Shown here: piece by piece, positions 58,160-64,000 of the stretch
Numbering within the stretch: position 1 is the first letter of the stretch
How the letters are laid out: the number at the start of each line of letters is the position of its first letter
DNA from: JAICYJ01 sp035695105
GTDB taxonomy: Bacteria > Actinomycetota > Thermoleophilia > Gaiellales > JAICJC01
Assembly: GCA_035695105.1 (NCBI GenBank)
Contig: DASSEV010000043.1
Location: 1-64,000 of the forward strand
Length of the DNA: 64,000 nucleotides
Direction: 5' to 3'
Translations under genes and position numbers: made by a program
Notes under the pieces: generated by a model
Told to the model about the DNA's origin: nothing
The model's input: only the letters and a program-made list of their open reading frames with translations
The model's database searches: none

Positions 58160-58996
58160 CTAGAACGTCCGGTGCAGGTAGCTGGCCTCCATCGCCACCA
58201 CCAGCACCGCGATCAGCCCCAGGTAGACCGCACCGACCGCGAGCCGCTGGCCCCAGCTGACGGCGTTGTACGCCTGCCACTGCGGGTCGTTGCGGTGGCC
58301 CCAGCGGTGGAACAGCTCGTAGCCGCCGAGCAGCGCGATGATGAGCACGAGCGGGTTCGGGTGCCAGAAGAAGAGCAGCGCCACCACGAACACGCCGACG
58401 AACCAGAACGCGGGATGGAACGCCGCTGCGGCACGTCCGCCGTCCAGGGGCAGCACGGGGATCAGGTTGATCAGATTCAGGAAGCAGCCGGTGTAGGCCA
58501 CCGCCCGCAGCAGGTTGGAGTCCGTCGCCGTCGCCGCCCCGAAGCAGGCGAGCGCCCCGACCGTGCCCAGCACCGGGCCGGCGAGCCCGACCTTCGCCTC
58601 CATCCATGCGTTGTGCGGGAGCTCCTTCATTCCCACGAACGCGCCCATGAACGGCACGAACATCGGCGCCGACGCCGGAACGCCCTCCCGGCGCAGCTGG
58701 ATCACGTGCCCCATCTCGTGGACGAACAGCAGCACCATGAACCCGAGGGCGAACCGCCAGCCCCAGATGCTCGTGTATGCGGCCAGCGAGATCAGGAAGG
58801 TGAGGCTGGTGCCGAGCAGCTTGACGTTCTTGACCGCCAGCAGCAGCGGGCCGAGCAGCTTCCAGACGAGCAGCGCGGCGCCCGCGAACGGTGCGAACAG
58901 CCGGCGCAGCGGGTGCTGCGGCCGCTGGACGGGCGGCGGTGGCGGCTCCAGCTCGGCGGGCGGTGGCGGGTCGAGCTGCCGTGGCTCCCAGCTCAC
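58160..58996 (-). CDS. Site-2 protease family (M50) membrane metalloprotease
   Basis: 278 residues. A Pro-rich cytoplasmic head (PPPPAELEPPPPP) is followed by 5-6 membrane helices. The zinc motif HEMGH is in LLFVHEMGHVIQL (about 101-105), and NLIPVLPLDGGR (about 175-186) supplies the third ligand. It is probably an intramembrane protease for regulatory substrates. GTG 58996 is chosen because GGGAGGG precedes it and it overlaps the MoaDE stop by 4 bp; an ATG at 59020 is an alternative. Confidence 0.87.
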   Translation of the reverse strand: MSWEPRQLDPPPPAELEPPPPPVQRPQHPLRRLFAPFAGAALLVWKLLGPLLLAVKNVKLLGTSLTFLISLAAYTSIWGWRFALGFMVLLFVHEMGHVIQLRREGVPASAPMFVPFMGAFVGMKELPHNAWMEAKVGLAGPVLGTVGALACFGAATATDSNLLRAVAYTGCFLNLINLIPVLPLDGGRAAAAFHPAFWFVGVFVVALLFFWHPNPLVLIIALLGGYELFHRWGHRNDPQWQAYNAVSWGQRLAVGAVYLGLIAVLVVAMEASYLHRTF

Positions 58997-59637
58997 TGCG
59001 TGCCCTCCCGTCCGATCCACTCCTCGCCGCCCGCGAAGACCTCCTTCTTCCAGACCGGCACGGTCTGCTTCAGGGTGTCGATCGCCTCACGGCAGGCCGA
59101 CATCGCCGCGCCCCGGTGGGCTGCAGAGACCGCGATGATCACGCTCGCCTCGCCGATCGGCACGTGCCCCGTGCGGTGCGCCATGGCGACGCGGGCCACG
59201 TCGTGTCGCTCGGTGACGTCGGCCGCGATCTTCGCCATCTCCGCCTCCGCCATCTCCGGGTAGGCGTCGTACTCCAGGTGCACAACCTCGCGCCCGCGGT
59301 TGTGGTCGCGGGTGGTGCCGATGAACGTCGCGATCGCCCCGGCCGCCGGGTCACGGACCTGCTCGACGACGGCCGAGAGATCGAGCGGCTGCTCCTGCAC
59401 CCGGAAGTCGCCGCCGGAGACGGGCGGGATCACCGCGACCTCGTCCCCGTCGTGCAGTTGCTCCGTCCTGTCCGCGTACTCGCGGTTTCGCGCATAGGCC
59501 ATCCCGGCCGGCTCGTCGCCCAGGCCGAGCGCGGGCCAGACGTCGGCCACGCGGGAGCCGTCGTCGAGCCGCAGGGTGCGGCGGGACGCGCCCGCCCGCT
59601 CACGGACGGCGGCGAACAGCCTGACGGTGATCTCCAT
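58993..59637 (-). CDS. MoaD-MoaE fusion (molybdopterin synthase, both subunits)
   Basis: 214 residues. The N-terminal ubiquitin-like MoaD (about 1-76) ends in VAVIPPVSGG, and the C-terminal MoaE (about 85-205) has GAIATFIGTTRDHN, AHRTGHVPIGEASVIIAVSAAHR and the C-terminal VPVWKKEVFAGGEEWI. MoaD needs a free GG end to carry sulfur, so cleavage after GG is expected, as reported for mycobacterial MoaX. It makes molybdopterin from cPMP. Divergent from the mutase gene. Confidence 0.93.
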   Translation of the reverse strand: MEITVRLFAAVRERAGASRRTLRLDDGSRVADVWPALGLGDEPAGMAYARNREYADRTEQLHDGDEVAVIPPVSGGDFRVQEQPLDLSAVVEQVRDPAAGAIATFIGTTRDHNRGREVVHLEYDAYPEMAEAEMAKIAADVTERHDVARVAMAHRTGHVPIGEASVIIAVSAAHRGAAMSACREAIDTLKQTVPVWKKEVFAGGEEWIGREGTQ

Positions 59638-59876
59638 GGCCACAGGGTAGTGGAAGGCATTCACCGTCCTGCTTCGGCATATTTGCCGCACATTGCGAGC
59701 TTTTTCGCCGGGCGGGGCTGGACACCGCGGGCGCGCTCTGGGAGTCTGCCGGGCACAGAGCCCCGGACGCAGATGCGGTTCCGCCGGAGGCCCGGGAGGT
59801 TCGGTTCGCCGGACGCCCGAGTCGATGATGACGGAGGGCGCGGCAGCCGGGGCTCTTGCCTGTCTACCATCAGCCG

Positions 59877-61450
<1,574 letters not shown>

Positions 61451-61454
<4 letters not shown>

Positions 61455-62404
61455 CCGACGACCAGCGCTTTGCGTTCATGCTCGGCACCGGCCGGTGCGG
61501 GTCGACGATCGTCGGGCAGGTCGTGGCGATGCACCCGGATGTCGGCTTCATCGCGAACGTCGACGACCGGTTCGCCGGCCTGAACCGCAAGGGCAGGCTG
61601 AACAACCGCATCTACCGTTCGCTGCCGGCGCCGCTGCAGAAGCAGGGCGGGCGGCGGGGGGGCCGCCAGCAGGGCGGGCTGGCCGCCGGCGTGCGCAGCG
61701 TGGCGATGACGCCGTCGGAGGGCTACCGCCTGCTCGACCGGCACGTCTCGCCGATGCTGTCCGACCCGGTCCGCGATCTGGTGGCTGACGATGCATCCGC
61801 CTGGCTGTCGCGCCGGCTGCGCGGGTTCTTCGAGGCCCGAGCGGCGGCCCAGGCGCGCCCGCTGTTCCTGCACAAGTTCACGGGCTGGCCGAGGGCCGGC
61901 CTGCTGCATGCGGTGTTCCCGGAGGCCAGGTTCGTGCACGTGGTGCGCGACGGCCGCGACGTCGCCTCCTCGCTCGTCCAGCAGCCCTGGTGGCGCGGCT
62001 TTCGCGGCCCCTCGGCATGGGGCCTCGGCCCGTTGTCGCCGGAGGACGAGCAGACGTGGCTGGAGTCCGGCCGCTCATTCCCGGTGCTGGCCGGCCTGGA
62101 ATGGAAGCTCCTGATGGAGGCCTTCGCAGCCGCCCAGCGGGCCGTGCCGCGGGAGGCGTGGCTGGAGCTGCGCTACGAGGACGTCGTCGAGCGTCCGCGC
62201 GAGCAGGTCGAGCGCCTGCTCGCCCACCTCCGGCTCGAGTGGAACGAGGGCTTCGAGCGGGCGTTCGCCGGCCTCGAGTTCACCCGGGCTCGAAGCGGCG
62301 CCTACCGGGAGGAGCTGTCGGCGCGCGACGCCGACCTGCTCGATCGGGTGCTCGCCCCGGCGCTGCGCGACCACGGCTACGAACAGCTCCGCACGGGCGG
62401 GTGA
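61451..62404 (+). CDS. Sulfotransferase family protein
   Basis: 317 residues. The PAPS 5'-phosphosulfate loop is FMLGTGRCGSTIV (about 9-21), and the 3'-phosphate motif is HVVRDGRDVASSL (about 163-175). These mark the Sulfotransfer family acting on glycans, lipids or small molecules. A basic Gly/Arg insert (GGRRGGRQQGGL) is at about 65-77. It overlaps the mutase and the next gene by 4 bp each. The following O-antigen ligase-like gene suggests a surface polysaccharide substrate (inference). Confidence 0.83.
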
Positions 62405-64000
62405 GCTCGAGGCCGGCGAGACCCGAGCGCCAGGCCGTCACCTACGCCGGCCTGGTCGGGTTCGTCCTGACGCTGATCCCCGTGGCGGCCGCGCTCCGCC
62501 TCACCGGCCATGGCGGCGGCTACACCATTGACCAGTGGGGGCTGTGGGCCGCGGTCACCGTCGTCGCTGCCGGCGTCGCGCTGATCAGCCAGCCGGTCTC
62601 ACGCCTGAGCGGCCTCCAGCGCCTGTTCCCGCTCTCGCTGCTCGGCCTCGGCGTGTGGAGCATGCTCTCCGCCCACTGGGCCGCCTGGCCGCAGAGCTCC
62701 CTGGTCGAGGGCGACCGCTACCTGTTCTACGCGGCCGCCGCCACCCTGCCGATGGTGCTGCTCCCGACGGTCGGCTGGCGCCGCGGTCTGGTCGGCGGTG
62801 TGGCCGCTGGTACGGCGCTGCCGGCCCTGCTCATCGCACTGAAGCTGTGGCAGTCGGGGACCGCCGCCTCGCTGTTCGACTCGGGGCGCCTCGTCGGCAG
62901 CGTCGGCTACGGCGGGGGCCTCGCGGCGGCCGTGGCGATCGGGTTCTGGCCGCTGGTCGCGTTCGCGTCCGACCGCACCACGGCCAGGGTGCTGCGGCCC
63001 CTGGCCGGGCTGGGGGCAGGCCTGGCGCTGGCAACGGTCGTCCCGACGGAGGCCCGGGCGTCGGTATGGGCGCTGGCCGTCTCCGCCCTGATCTTCTTCC
63101 TGCTCTGCCCGACCCCGATCCGGTCGGGGATCGTGGCGGCCGGCGCGGTCGTGCCGACGCTGCTCTTCTGGCACCAGCTGAACAGCGTGTTCTCGTCGCA
63201 GACCGGCGGCCACCCGCACACCGTGGGCATCGCGATCCTGCTGACCGGACTGGTGAGCGCACTGGTGGCGGGCGCCCAGACGGTGCTCGACGAGTTCGTG
63301 AGGCTGTCGGACGCCAACCGCCGTGCGGTCGCCATCGCGGTCGCCATCTGGATGTTCCTGCTGCTGCTGGTCGCGGCCGTCGGGGCGTTTGCGGCGACGG
63401 ACGGCCACCCGGTGGCCTGGACGCGCCACACGCTGCAGCGCACCGTCGACAGGGTGGGCGGCGAGAGCGGCCAGGCCGCCGGTGAAGGGCAGGCCGGCAG
63501 CCGGTTCGGGTCGCTCGACACGGGGCGCTACGACCTCTGGAAGGTCGCGCTGCGGGGCTTTCGCGAGCAGCCCGCCAAGGGCGTGGGGGCCGGGAACTTC
63601 GGCTATCTGAACGTCCGCATCGGCCGGCCGTTCCTGTTCCCCTATCAAGCGCACAGCCAGCTTCTGGAGGTCGCCTCGACGCTGGGGCTGCCGGGCCTCG
63701 CGCTGTTCGCCCTCGTGCTCGGGCTGCCGCTGGGCGCGTGCGTGTGGGTGCGGCTGCGCGCGCCGTCGCGTGCGGAGCGGCTGCTGGCCGCAGGCATCGG
63801 CGGTGCGCTCGGGTACTTCGCCGTCCACGGCCAGGTGGACTGGATCTGGCAGATCTCGTCGTGCGCGCTTCCGGCGATGCTGCTTTCCGGCGTCGTCGTC
63901 GGGATGCTGCCGCCGGCGCCGGAGCGACGCCGATCCGTTGTCACCGGCGGCATCGCCCTGGCCGCCGCCGTTGCCGCCGCCGTGCTGCTGATCGCGCCCG
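62401..64000 (+). CDS. O-antigen ligase/polymerase-like membrane protein (3' end outside window)
   Basis: At least 533 codons, open to the right edge. It has about 10-12 hydrophobic helices with a large loop containing GSLDTGRYDLWKVALRGF and GVGAGNFGYLNVRIGRPFLF, then QAHSQLLEVASTLGLPGLALF. These are classic Wzy_C/O-antigen ligase features. The GTG overlaps the sulfotransferase stop. A relative is on the other strand near 29 kb. Confidence 0.85.
   Translation, partial: MSSRPARPERQAVTYAGLVGFVLTLIPVAAALRLTGHGGGYTIDQWGLWAAVTVVAAGVALISQPVSRLSGLQRLFPLSLLGLGVWSMLSAHWAAWPQSSLVEGDRYLFYAAAATLPMVLLPTVGWRRGLVGGVAAGTALPALLIALKLWQSGTAASLFDSGRLVGSVGYGGGLAAAVAIGFWPLVAFASDRTTARVLRPLAGLGAGLALATVVPTEARASVWALAVSALIFFLLCPTPIRSGIVAAGAVVPTLLFWHQLNSVFSSQTGGHPHTVGIAILLTGLVSALVAGAQTVLDEFVRLSDANRRAVAIAVAIWMFLLLLVAAVGAFAATDGHPVAWTRHTLQRTVDRVGGESGQAAGEGQAGSRFGSLDTGRYDLWKVALRGFREQPAKGVGAGNFGYLNVRIGRPFLFPYQAHSQLLEVASTLGLPGLALFALVLGLPLGACVWVRLRAPSRAERLLAAGIGGALGYFAVHGQVDWIWQISSCALPAMLLSGVVVGMLPPAPERRRSVVTGGIALAAAVAAAVLLIAP

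Overview
This is a high-GC, gene-dense bacterial window with no rRNA, tRNA, CRISPR array, phage or insertion sequence that I can recognise. GTG starts, 4-bp stop/start overlaps, an EttA-type ABC-F protein, a MoaD-MoaE fusion like mycobacterial MoaX, and split PurS/PurQ/PurL suggest an actinobacterium. My best guess is a deep-branching class such as Thermoleophilia. That placement is inference, not a database result.

Region 1 (1-15.1 kb) is a C1/methylamine block. A divergent acyl-CoA dehydrogenase (cut by the left edge) and a GAF-PucR regulator precede a long co-directional cluster: gamma-glutamylmethylamide synthetase (gmaS), N-methylglutamate synthase (mgsABC), the four N-methylglutamate dehydrogenase subunits in the order mgdB-mgdC-mgdD-mgdA, formate-THF ligase (fhs) and a methenyl-THF cyclohydrolase. 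Read together, methylamine is attached to glutamate, moved to N-methylglutamate, oxidised to methylene-THF, and the C1 unit can leave as formate with ATP gain. Only a methylene-THF dehydrogenase is missing from the window.

Region 2 (15.1-21.4 kb) has a small membrane protein, an S9 peptidase, a cNMP/CBS/DUF294 regulator, an APC permease and a universal stress protein.

Region 3 (21.4-37.2 kb) holds nearly the whole purine pathway in two blocks, purD-purE-VOC-purB-purC-purS-purQ and purL-purF-purM-purN-purH. Between them is a reverse-strand group (O-antigen ligase-like, LtrA, a small acidic protein, STAS) and a forward His/Gly-rich exported protein. purK is absent.

Region 4 (37.2-50 kb) is mixed housekeeping and transport: DUF3052, an ABC-2 exporter, a second APC permease, EttA, beta-carbonic anhydrase, SthA transhydrogenase, MATE exporter, GMC oxidoreductase, a second Gly/His-rich exported protein, cupin and MsrB.

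Region 5 (50-59.7 kb) combines selenium and molybdenum genes: selA-selB-mobA (MobA with an apparent beta-grasp tail) and a MoaD-MoaE fusion next to a site-2 protease. It also has a D,D-carboxypeptidase and a three-domain kinase/M23/aminotransferase fusion. Sec plus Mo-cofactor genes are what a Sec-containing formate dehydrogenase would need, which would complete the C1 oxidation of region 1. No such dehydrogenase is in the window.

Region 6 (59.9-64 kb) has a methylmalonyl-CoA mutase large subunit, a sulfotransferase and an O-antigen ligase-like protein cut by the right edge.

No gene-free stretch exceeds 300 bases. The longest (4587-4870, 23591-23843, 39235-39480, 45125-45372) each carry structured repeats or a promoter and are listed separately.
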